From NCBI GenBank assembly GCA_018064305.1, contig JAGHVP010000226.1, positions 1-5,516 on the forward strand: a stretch of 5,516 nt of DNA. The letters are read 5' to 3'. This document shows, piece by piece, positions 1 to 5,427 of this stretch; within the stretch, counting starts at the first letter, position 1; every line of letters begins with the position of its first letter. The notes beneath the pieces were generated by a model, which saw only the letters and a list, made by a program, of their open reading frames with translations, had not been told where the DNA came from and made no database searches. The position numbers and the translations under genes were made by a program. The DNA is from Candidatus Equibacterium intestinale (GTDB taxonomy: Bacteria > Bacteroidota > Bacteroidia > Bacteroidales > UBA932).

Positions 1-507
1 CTGTGGGTTGTAGACTTCCCCCTGCTCGAGTGGAGCGAAGAGGACGGCCGCTTCTATGCAATGGACCACCCCTTCACAGCACCCAAGCCGGAGCACATGG
101 AGCTCTTCTACAGCGATAAGAAAGAAGATCTGGAGCGCGTCTGCGCAAATGCATACGACTTCGTGCTCAACAGCACAGAGCTTGGCGGTGGCAGCATCCG
201 TATCCACCAGGCCGACGTGCAGCAGCGCATGTTCGAGGTGCTCGGCATCTCCAAGGAAGATGCTGAATACAAGTTCGGCTTCATCATCAACGCATTCAAG
301 TTCGGTGCTCCCCCTCACGGAGGTCTTGCATTCGGTTTCGACCGCGTATGCGCCCTCTTCGCAGGTCAGGAGACAATCCGCGACTTCATTGCATTCCCCA
401 AGAACAACATGGGCCGCGACGTGATGATAGACGCTCCCAGCCGCATCGACCAGGTGCAGATGGACGAGCTTTTCCTCACCAGCAACGCTCCCGCTCCCAA
501 AGAATAG
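1..507 (+). CDS. aspS: Aspartyl-tRNA synthetase, C-terminal part (5' end outside window)
   Basis: This is the last 168 codons of a class II aminoacyl-tRNA synthetase, open from base 1 in frame 1 and ending at TAG 505-507. The enzyme attaches aspartate to tRNA-Asp in the cytoplasm using ATP. The segment starts in the catalytic domain: a LPLLEW-like PLLEW strand, then the HPFTAPKPEH motif, then QADVQQRMFEVLGI. Class II motif 3 follows as GGLAFGFDRV, with the conserved arginine that contacts ATP. The bacterial-type ending RDFIAFPKNNMGRDVMIDAPS comes after it. Together these separate it from AsnRS and from archaeal AspRS. The anticodon-binding domain, motif 2 and most of the GAD insertion lie upstream, outside the window. 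The stop codon directly abuts the mrp start, indicating co-transcription. The family is near certain; the missing part cannot be judged. Confidence 0.97.
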   Translation: MWVVDFPLLEWSEEDGRFYAMDHPFTAPKPEHMELFYSDKKEDLERVCANAYDFVLNSTELGGGSIRIHQADVQQRMFEVLGISKEDAEYKFGFIINAFKFGAPPHGGLAFGFDRVCALFAGQETIRDFIAFPKNNMGRDVMIDAPSRIDQVQMDELFLTSNAPAPKE

Positions 508-1533
508 ATGGAAGAGCGCATCCTGGATATCCTTTCAAGTGTGATGCATCCTGCCCAGGGGGCCGACATAGTCTCGCTGGGCATGGTGGAGAACATCCAC
601 ACGAATCAGAACACCATCAAGTTCAATCTGGTGTTCAAGCGCAGGGACCCCCTCGCAGGCAGCATCAAAAAGGCCTGCCGTGAGGCTCTTGGCGCCACTT
701 TCCCCGAATACAAAGTCTCTATCCTGGAGCTTGTGAGGGAGAAGAAGCCCGAAAAGGCAGTGCCACTCCAGAACGACACTGAGAACCTCAAGGATGTCAA
801 CAGCGTGATTGCCATCGCCAGCGGCAAAGGCGGCGTGGGCAAGTCAATGGTCACGGTGAACCTGGCCATCACACTGGCCCGCAAGGGTTACAAGGTAGGT
901 GTGGCCGACGCCGACATCTACGGTCCTTCGATTCCCCGCATGACCGACACCCAGGGTGTCCAGCCCGAGGCTGAGATAGAGGGCGACAGGCAGACCATCA
1001 TCCCTGTTGAGAAATATGGTGTGAAATGGATGTCTATCGGGTATTTCGCACGGCCCGAGCAGGCTCTTATCTGGCGCGGTCCCATGGCAAGCAACGCACT
1101 TAAGCAGATGATCCTGCAGGTGGCGTGGGGCGAGCTTGACTTCCTGCTCATCGACCTGCCTCCCGGAACAGGCGACATCCACATTTCGCTGGTAAACGAC
1201 ATCCCTCTCGACGGGGCGATGATTGTAACCACCCCCCAGGCTGTGGCACTGGCCGATGTGGAGAAAGGAATCGACATGTTCCGCAACCCGAATGTAAACA
1301 AGCATATATTCGGAATAATTGAGAATATGTCGTGGTTCACTCCTGCCGAGCTGCCCGACAACAAGTATTACATATTCGGCCGTGGCGGCGCCGAGGCACT
1401 TGCCGCAAAATACAACCTGCCGCTCCTGGCGCAGATTCCACTGGTTCAGAGTGTCTGCGAAAGCGGCGACAACGGAACCCCCGCAGCACTTGAAGACGGC
1501 GAGGTGTTCAAGGCATTGAGCAATATTTTTTAA
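508..1533 (+). CDS. mrp: Mrp/NBP35-family iron-sulfur cluster carrier ATPase
   Basis: This 341-residue cytoplasmic P-loop ATPase is of the Mrp (ApbC) family, whose members bind and transfer Fe-S clusters to apoproteins. Residues 1 to about 75 form a DUF59/MIP18-like domain (HPAQGADIVSLGMV). Residues about 97-341 form the ParA/MinD-like NTPase. The deviant Walker A is GKGGVGKS at 106-113, switch I is ADADIYGPSIPRM from 133, and the Walker B/signature region is FLLIDLPPGTGD at 212-223. Length and domain order are normal for the family. The usual CxxC that bridges a cluster in the dimer is absent: after ENMS (272-275) the sequence is WFTPAELPDNKYY. Only two cysteines exist, C57 and C317. From memory, Bacteroidota homologues share this, but I could not check. 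The ATG at 508 follows the aspS TAG without a gap, which fixes the start and suggests translational coupling. Confidence 0.95.
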   Translation: MEERILDILSSVMHPAQGADIVSLGMVENIHTNQNTIKFNLVFKRRDPLAGSIKKACREALGATFPEYKVSILELVREKKPEKAVPLQNDTENLKDVNSVIAIASGKGGVGKSMVTVNLAITLARKGYKVGVADADIYGPSIPRMTDTQGVQPEAEIEGDRQTIIPVEKYGVKWMSIGYFARPEQALIWRGPMASNALKQMILQVAWGELDFLLIDLPPGTGDIHISLVNDIPLDGAMIVTTPQAVALADVEKGIDMFRNPNVNKHIFGIIENMSWFTPAELPDNKYYIFGRGGAEALAAKYNLPLLAQIPLVQSVCESGDNGTPAALEDGEVFKALSNIF

Positions 1534-1538
1534 TTTTT

Positions 1539-1569
1539 TTTGCTGAAAAGATAAATAACTATATATTTG
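1539..1569 (+). promoter_or_regulatory. Bacteroides-type promoter of tRNA-Gln
   Basis: The -33 element TTTG lies at 1539-1542 and the -7 element TATATTTG (consensus TAnnTTTG) at 1562-1569, separated by 19 bases. Both match the phylum's primary sigma factor consensus. Transcription would begin within a few bases of 1574, giving a leader of roughly 12 bases before the tRNA. The -33 element ends an 8-base T run just after the mrp stop codon. No hairpin precedes that run, so I do not read it as an mrp terminator. Confidence 0.75.
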
Positions 1570-1585
1570 CACCCGCAAATGCCAC

Positions 1586-1659
1586 TGAGATATGGTGTAA
1601 TGGTAGCACTACAGATTCTGGCTCTGTCAGTGAGGGTTCGAGTCCTTCTATCTCAACCA
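1586..1659 (+). tRNA. tRNA-Gln (anticodon CUG)
   Basis: A complete cloverleaf can be drawn. The acceptor stem TGAGATA (1586-1592) pairs perfectly with TATCTCA (1649-1655). The D stem is 1595-1598 with 1606-1609. The anticodon stem ACAGA (1611-1615) pairs with TCTGT (1623-1627), leaving a 7-base loop TTCTGGC with anticodon CTG at 1618-1620. The T stem is 1632-1636 with 1644-1648 (one G-U pair), around loop TTCGAGT. The variable loop has 4 bases. U1-A72 is typical of glutamine tRNAs. The discriminator is A1656, followed by CCA at 1657-1659, which appears to be encoded. The tRNA decodes CAG. It has its own promoter and terminator, so it is a single-gene unit. Confidence 0.96.
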
Positions 1660-1664
1660 AACGG

Positions 1665-1699
1665 AAGACCGGCTTCAACAGCCGGTCTTTTTGTTTTTT
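1665..1699 (+). terminator. Intrinsic terminator of tRNA-Gln
   Basis: A perfect 9-bp stem, AAGACCGGC (1665-1673) with GCCGGTCTT (1681-1689), encloses a 7-base loop and runs into a T tract to 1699 broken by one G at 1693. It starts six bases after the tRNA CCA. The same T tract carries the TTTG (1690-1693) used as -33 element by the next promoter. Confidence 0.92.
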
Positions 1700-1720
1700 A
1701 TCAGCTTATTGGTAAATTTG
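1690..1720 (+). promoter_or_regulatory. Bacteroides-type promoter of the putative glycoside hydrolase gene
   Basis: TTTG at 1690-1693 and TAAATTTG at 1713-1720 are separated by 19 bases, the same spacing as the tRNA-Gln promoter, and both match the TTTG / TAnnTTTG consensus. The expected start of transcription near 1725 gives a 5' leader of less than 20 bases before the ATG at 1743. No purine-rich ribosome binding site is present in that leader, as is common in this phylum. The -33 element lies inside the upstream terminator's T tract. Confidence 0.7.
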
Positions 1721-1742
1721 AGGATAAGATTGTCTCAAAATC

Positions 1743-3821
1743 ATGAAAAGATTCCTTCTTCCAGCTCTGATTCTTCCTCTGCTTGTTTCATGCAACGGGC
1801 TGCCTTCATCATGGAAGGCATCATGGGAGAACCCGTCAGTTGGCTACCGCCCTCTCAAGATGTGTCATAATGTCGACCTTGAAAAAGATGCCGACGGGCA
1901 TGACCTCATCGACTATTATGCCGACTCCTGCGCGCTGGGCGGCATTGTGGTGAACTTCTCCGGCCCGGGCTACCTCAAGGACGAGGCCGGCTGGGAGCAC
2001 CTGAGGCAGACTGTGGCAAGGGCTCATGAAGAGGGGCTCCGCGTATGGATATATGACGAGGCGGGCTATCCCAGCCTGGGAGCCGGCGGAAGAGTGCTTG
2101 AGGCCGACCCTGCCGTGGAGGCGAAGGAGATAGTGTATGATGCCTCCCTGCCGGAAGGGGAACAGTATTATGTGCGTGAGTCATACGAATATACCCACGC
2201 CACCAACAATTACGGCGCCGCCCGCCGCTATCCCGACCCGGGCAGCCCGCGTGCCCTGCAGCTGTTCACCGACATGACATATAACGGCACACGCGACAAT
2301 CTGGACACTCTTTTCCAGTATGTCGAGGCCTTCTTCACCGACGAACCGGCATATCTCGGCATCAATGTGGGACAGATTCCCGAAATCGCCCGTAAGAACG
2401 TCAAGGTGGTTGACGAGCCCGACTACACCAAGAAGAACCTTCCCATGGCAGCCTGGACTCCCGGCATCGACTCACTCTATCTGGCGCGTTACGGCAGTCC
2501 GCTGCGCGTAGAGTGCCTTTTCGGCGGTTCCGACGAGGAGGCAAAGAGAGTGCGCCAGCAATACTGGGCGCTTATGGGTGAACGTTTCGCCGATGTCTAC
2601 TGCGGTACCATCATGAACTGGTGTCACGAAAACAACCACCCCGCTTCAGGACACTTTCTCCGCGAAGAGATCGTGGCCTGCCAGACCCCTCTCTACGGCA
2701 ATATGATGCAGGTTGAACGAGGGCTCGACATACCAGGAATGGACATGCTCGACACCGATCCCGATTCATGGAACACAGCCTCAACCCTCTGCTGGCTTGC
2801 AGCAGCCTGGCCGTCATCGGCAGCCATCCTGAATGGTACACGCCTGCAGATGAGCGAGATAAGTGAACACAACCAGTATGTGCTGGGAAAAGTACCCACC
2901 ACCTACGCCCAGATGAAGGCTACCGCAGCCTGCCAGATTGCTTCAGGCATCACCGAACTGATGCTGTACTACGGCGTAACCATCCCCTCAGTCGACTACA
3001 GGCCGGTGTCAGGCTTCCGTGAATACAACGATTTTGTAGGCCGGCTCAACTCTGTGGTCCGCGAAGCGCAGCCTGAACGCAATGTGCTGCTGTATTACCC
3101 GGCATACGACTTCCAGAGAGAATACATCCCCACCTGGGATGCCCTCAACGAGCCCTCCAGCCAGAGTCCCCTTACAGTAGCCATCCGCGCCTCTTTCGTA
3201 GCGGCAGGCTCGGCCATGGCACAGCACCAGATACCGTTTGTGCTTGCCGACTACCTCGCCCTTTCAGAGGCGGCAGTTGCCGGCGGCTGTCTGAATATAG
3301 GCAGCGGCTCGTTCAGCACTGTAGTACTGCCTGCATCCGTAACCCTTCCTGAACCGGTTGCAGAGCTGCTCGGAAGCTTCGAACAGGCAGGCGGAACAGT
3401 GGTAAGGCTTCCTGAAATCACTGAAGGATTAGACTCGATTGTATATCCTGCAGCAGCCTCGCTCGATGGCAGGCTCGCCCCGGCATTCGTCCCGGCCGAG
3501 GTAAGCGGTACAATCACTGCCGCCCTCCCCGGACGCGAAGAGTTCATACCAGCCAAGCCGGAAATAGTTTTCGGCAAGTTCATCCGCGACGGGCACACCG
3601 TATATGTGGTGGTGAATGCCTCTGAATGCAGCTACGACGGAAAGCTCTGCGGCACCGGAAAATGCTCATGGTCACTGCTTGACCCGGACAGCGGCCGGAT
3701 ATGCCGCACACGCACAGAGAAGTTCGTCACAGGAGGCAGCGCCGGCACAATCATAACAGAAGGCCCGGGCATCAGACTCTCGATGGAGCCTTATCAGACA
3801 CTGATAATTGTGGGGAGATAG
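1743..3821 (+). CDS. Putative lipoprotein glycoside hydrolase (TIM-barrel type, family uncertain)
   Basis: The protein has 692 residues. The N-terminus MKRFLLPALILPLLVSC is a lipoprotein signal with lipobox LVSC, and Cys17 would be lipidated. No acidic surface-export motif follows the cysteine, so a periplasm-facing anchor is the simpler reading. Residues about 38-345 resemble the barrel of uncharacterised Bacteroidota/Firmicutes hydrolases distantly like GH106. Landmarks are GLRVWIYDEAGYPSLGAGGR (98-117), AFFTDEP (196-202), SGHFLREE (302-309) and LDIPGMDMLDTDP (328-340). By analogy, E201 is a candidate acid/base and E308 or E309 a candidate nucleophile; this is inference. A GSGSFSTVVLPASVTLPEP segment (520-538) suggests a GATase-like subdomain, and residues about 605-692 look like a beta-sandwich. 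The ATG start is fixed by the signal peptide and promoter. The substrate is unknown, and no SusC/SusD or other carbohydrate genes are adjacent. The hydrolase class is likely; the exact family is not secure. Confidence 0.72.
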   Translation: MKRFLLPALILPLLVSCNGLPSSWKASWENPSVGYRPLKMCHNVDLEKDADGHDLIDYYADSCALGGIVVNFSGPGYLKDEAGWEHLRQTVARAHEEGLRVWIYDEAGYPSLGAGGRVLEADPAVEAKEIVYDASLPEGEQYYVRESYEYTHATNNYGAARRYPDPGSPRALQLFTDMTYNGTRDNLDTLFQYVEAFFTDEPAYLGINVGQIPEIARKNVKVVDEPDYTKKNLPMAAWTPGIDSLYLARYGSPLRVECLFGGSDEEAKRVRQQYWALMGERFADVYCGTIMNWCHENNHPASGHFLREEIVACQTPLYGNMMQVERGLDIPGMDMLDTDPDSWNTASTLCWLAAAWPSSAAILNGTRLQMSEISEHNQYVLGKVPTTYAQMKATAACQIASGITELMLYYGVTIPSVDYRPVSGFREYNDFVGRLNSVVREAQPERNVLLYYPAYDFQREYIPTWDALNEPSSQSPLTVAIRASFVAAGSAMAQHQIPFVLADYLALSEAAVAGGCLNIGSGSFSTVVLPASVTLPEPVAELLGSFEQAGGTVVRLPEITEGLDSIVYPAAASLDGRLAPAFVPAEVSGTITAALPGREEFIPAKPEIVFGKFIRDGHTVYVVVNASECSYDGKLCGTGKCSWSLLDPDSGRICRTRTEKFVTGGSAGTIITEGPGIRLSMEPYQTLIIVGR

Positions 3822-3830
3822 CGGAGCCGC

Positions 3831-3926
3831 AGCGTCCATTCTACTGCTGCGCCTTCGCCTCGCTGACGACTCTGCTACGGGGCACTCCCGCGCCGGCGTA
3901 TGTGCTGCAGCATAGAATGCTACGCT
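3831..3926. repeat. Imperfect inverted repeat between convergent genes
   Basis: The left arm at 3831-3850 (AGCGTCCATTCTACTGCTGC) and the right arm at 3907-3926 (GCAGCATAGAATGCTACGCT) are near-complementary, with a few mismatches or one-base shifts. They flank 56 bases of GC-rich DNA. The repeat lies between the + strand hydrolase stop (3821) and the - strand lipoprotein stop (3935), where a bidirectional terminator or a REP-like element would be expected. There is no T tract on either strand, so it is not a classical intrinsic terminator. Confidence 0.6.
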
Positions 3927-3934
3927 CAAACTAT

Positions 3935-4348
3935 TTACTCAGACGGAAAATACAGCACTGCCTGAATATATTCATCTTTCGCAAGATCTTCACGGTGTAA
4001 AGTTTGTCTTTCTAAAATCATCTCATTGGTGATTTTTTCGCATTCTTCTTTAGTTAAAAGAATGGACGGCAGTTCAATCTTAGTAGCGTCAATGAAATAA
4101 AAATGAACTGAATCCTGTATCAATTCTTCCCAATAATCGAAATGGGAAAAATGAAAATCCGAGTGAGCCTCTAAGAGCTGACGTTGACTATCAGCAGAGA
4201 CACAATCATCTTGAGTATCAAAATCAAGAACAATATAGACATCTTTATCTGAGGTATTATATAGCCATATCGACCAAAAATAATCACAAGAAGTTAATAA
4301 TAAGGAAGTTAATAACAATACACCAAAGAAGAATTTATAACGTGACAT
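3935..4348 (-). CDS. Small lipoprotein, candidate immunity protein
   Basis: The product has 137 residues and I do not recognise a named family. MSRYKFFFGVLLLTSLLLTSC is a clear lipoprotein signal peptide with lipobox LTSC and Cys21 as the lipidated residue. The mature part is about 117 residues, rich in acidic and aromatic residues. It opens with an aromatic stretch (YFWSIWLYNTS), followed by DKDVYIVLDFDTQDD, a predicted beta strand. There is no acidic export signal right after the cysteine, so it probably faces the periplasm. It starts 9 bases downstream of the putative metallopeptidase toxin gene on the same strand and shares its AT-rich composition, so the two probably moved and are expressed together. 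Small lipoproteins are found as cognate immunity proteins next to Bacteroidota polymorphic toxins; that role is inferred here from position only. The ATG at 4348 is set by the signal peptide. Confidence 0.72.
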   Translation of the reverse strand: MSRYKFFFGVLLLTSLLLTSCDYFWSIWLYNTSDKDVYIVLDFDTQDDCVSADSQRQLLEAHSDFHFSHFDYWEELIQDSVHFYFIDATKIELPSILLTKEECEKITNEMILERQTLHREDLAKDEYIQAVLYFPSE

Positions 4349-4357
4349 AACAATTAT

Positions 4358-5188
4358 TCAGAAAAGAAATATTAAAAATGTTGACAAATGACCTGCATAA
4401 TATGCAATGGAAGAATAAAAATACCAATCTGGATTCTGAACTGATGGATACGTTGATTTTTCAAAAGATTCCGCTTCAGCAAGATATCCATTATCCGACA
4501 GATAGTTATCTGATAAATTATTAGCCCATACTTCATACCATTCATTGTGATGATCATGACCCAACTTTTTATGAAAACCAGCTCCAATAATACTCGGTAC
4601 TCCAACAGCAGACAAGTAGGCATGGCCAAATATCTTACTTTGTTTGGTATGGCCATACTCATGAGTGAACATTGCATCTTTTGCCGGGTCTGCCTCCATA
4701 TCCATACCGTTAATGTATGGGCCCAAGGTCATGCCCCACTCACCTTTCGATGTGTTCTTGTTAACCAAGGTTGCACCATGGTAGTAATCAACATTAACAC
4801 TTTCATTCTTATCAGAGAAAATGTTTCGTAAATGGGAATAGCCATTTCCTATAGCTGTCGCAGACCGTTCCCATGTAAATCTTGATGCTATCGTCCATAC
4901 TTTTCCTAAAAAAGACTGATTAGAATCGGTTTTAAGCAATCCCATATCTATTTTGAATGCTGTGGAAACCTTTTCGCCATAGTCCGCCCTGCTGCGCGAT
5001 GCACTCCGCAATGACCGTACAGCCACCGACGGCGCGGACGGTATGCTGTCCCGCTTGTCAGCGACGGAGGATTTCCGGACGGCTTCAGCCACATTCCCCG
5101 CGTAACGGGAGAACGGTACTGCCGCATACTCGAAGACATACTCGTCAACGCTGTCTGCCGCCAGAGATATCAACTTATGAAACTTCAT
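4358..5188 (-). CDS. Putative zincin-type metallopeptidase toxin (Rhs/polymorphic-toxin C-terminal domain-like)
   Basis: From the ATG at 5188 the product has 276 residues. An in-frame TTG at 5242 would add 18 residues, but it overlaps a possible promoter and a hairpin, so I prefer the ATG. There is no signal peptide. Residues 1 to about 78 are a Ser/Arg/Ala-rich segment from GC-rich DNA. The rest is AT-rich and resembles the C-terminal tip domain of Bacteroidota Rhs-like proteins: SRFTWERSATAIGNGYS, VDYYHGATLV, WGMTLGPYING, ADPAKDAMFTHEYGHTKQS and GVPSI. HEYGH (H176, E177, H180; bases 4649-4663) is a zinc metallopeptidase HExxH motif. EWYE (216-219), after an HDHH stretch, may give a third ligand. 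The C-terminus is hydrophobic (TFLIFLF). No YD repeats or DPxG core motif are present, so it is an orphan or chimeric tip. The downstream lipoprotein gene is the likely immunity partner. The peptidase fold is well supported; the toxin role is inferred. Confidence 0.72.
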   Translation of the reverse strand: MKFHKLISLAADSVDEYVFEYAAVPFSRYAGNVAEAVRKSSVADKRDSIPSAPSVAVRSLRSASRSRADYGEKVSTAFKIDMGLLKTDSNQSFLGKVWTIASRFTWERSATAIGNGYSHLRNIFSDKNESVNVDYYHGATLVNKNTSKGEWGMTLGPYINGMDMEADPAKDAMFTHEYGHTKQSKIFGHAYLSAVGVPSIIGAGFHKKLGHDHHNEWYEVWANNLSDNYLSDNGYLAEAESFEKSTYPSVQNPDWYFYSSIAYYAGHLSTFLIFLF

Positions 5189-5189
5189 T

Positions 5190-5212
5190 GCGGGAAAGTT
5201 ATGGTTTCCCGC
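5190..5212 (-). other. Perfect hairpin immediately upstream of the toxin ATG
   Basis: GCGGGAAA (5190-5197) and TTTCCCGC (5205-5212) form an 8-bp perfect stem around a 7-base loop. On the minus strand it ends one base before the ATG at 5188. In a transcript starting near 5235 it would fill the end of the 5' leader and could limit ribosome access. It could equally be a recombination or protein-binding site. If translation starts at TTG 5242, it would instead be coding. Confidence 0.5.
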
Positions 5213-5239
5213 CAAGTTACTTAGATTATCGACGGATTT

Positions 5240-5247
5240 CAAATATT
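5240..5247 (-). promoter_or_regulatory. Possible -7 element for the toxin/immunity pair
   Basis: On the minus strand the sequence reads AATATTTG, one mismatch from TAnnTTTG. No convincing TTTG lies 19-21 bases upstream (CTTC at best). If used, it would give a leader of about 45 bases to the ATG at 5188. The call is weak and rests on position and the partial match. Confidence 0.3.
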
Positions 5248-5324
5248 ACCGAAGTTTGTAGCGCGAGAAGTCTGCGGCAGGCTGGCATGGTGGAGGCGGT
5301 GGCGGAATATAAGCCGTAGCGGCC

Positions 5325-5342
5325 GGCGCTGGAGCGCCAGCG
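5325..5342. repeat. Short GC-rich palindrome cluster inside the large inverted repeat
   Basis: CGCTGG (5327-5332) pairs with CCAGCG (5337-5342) around a 4-base loop. An alternative pairing, GGCGCT (5325-5330) with AGCGCC (5333-5338), overlaps it. Mutually exclusive pairings of this sort occur in REP-like DNA. No T tract follows on either strand. Confidence 0.35.
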
Positions 5343-5398
5343 GAAGTGCCGGGCACATGTGAGGGGGATGCCGGGAAACAATCCTCTGCGCGACGACG

Positions 5399-5427
5399 TT
5401 ACAGCCGGGCCGAAGGGACGGCTGTAA
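5399..5427. repeat. Perfect 9-bp hairpin
   Basis: TTACAGCCG (5399-5407) is the exact reverse complement of CGGCTGTAA (5419-5427), with an 11-base purine-rich loop. Neither strand follows it with a T run, so it is not a standard terminator. It lies within the interior of the large inverted repeat. Confidence 0.5.

Noticed and set aside
1534..1541. Eight-base T run after the mrp stop as a terminator
   Set aside because: No stable hairpin precedes it; only ATTG-AG-CAAT, with a 2-base loop, can be drawn. The run is better explained as part of the promoter upstream of the tRNA.
844..1578. A 244-residue open frame on the minus strand opposite mrp
   Set aside because: It lies antisense to a strongly supported gene and its translation shows no recognisable domain. 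Long antisense open frames are common opposite GC-rich coding DNA.
3701..4000. Plus-strand open frame running from the hydrolase 3' end into the intergenic repeat
   Set aside because: It overlaps the hydrolase in another frame and the lipoprotein gene in antisense, with no plausible protein features.
4957..5319. A 120-residue plus-strand open frame opposite the toxin N-terminus
   Set aside because: Its composition (many Arg, Cys, Pro and His) and overlap with the better supported minus-strand gene mark it as a shadow frame.
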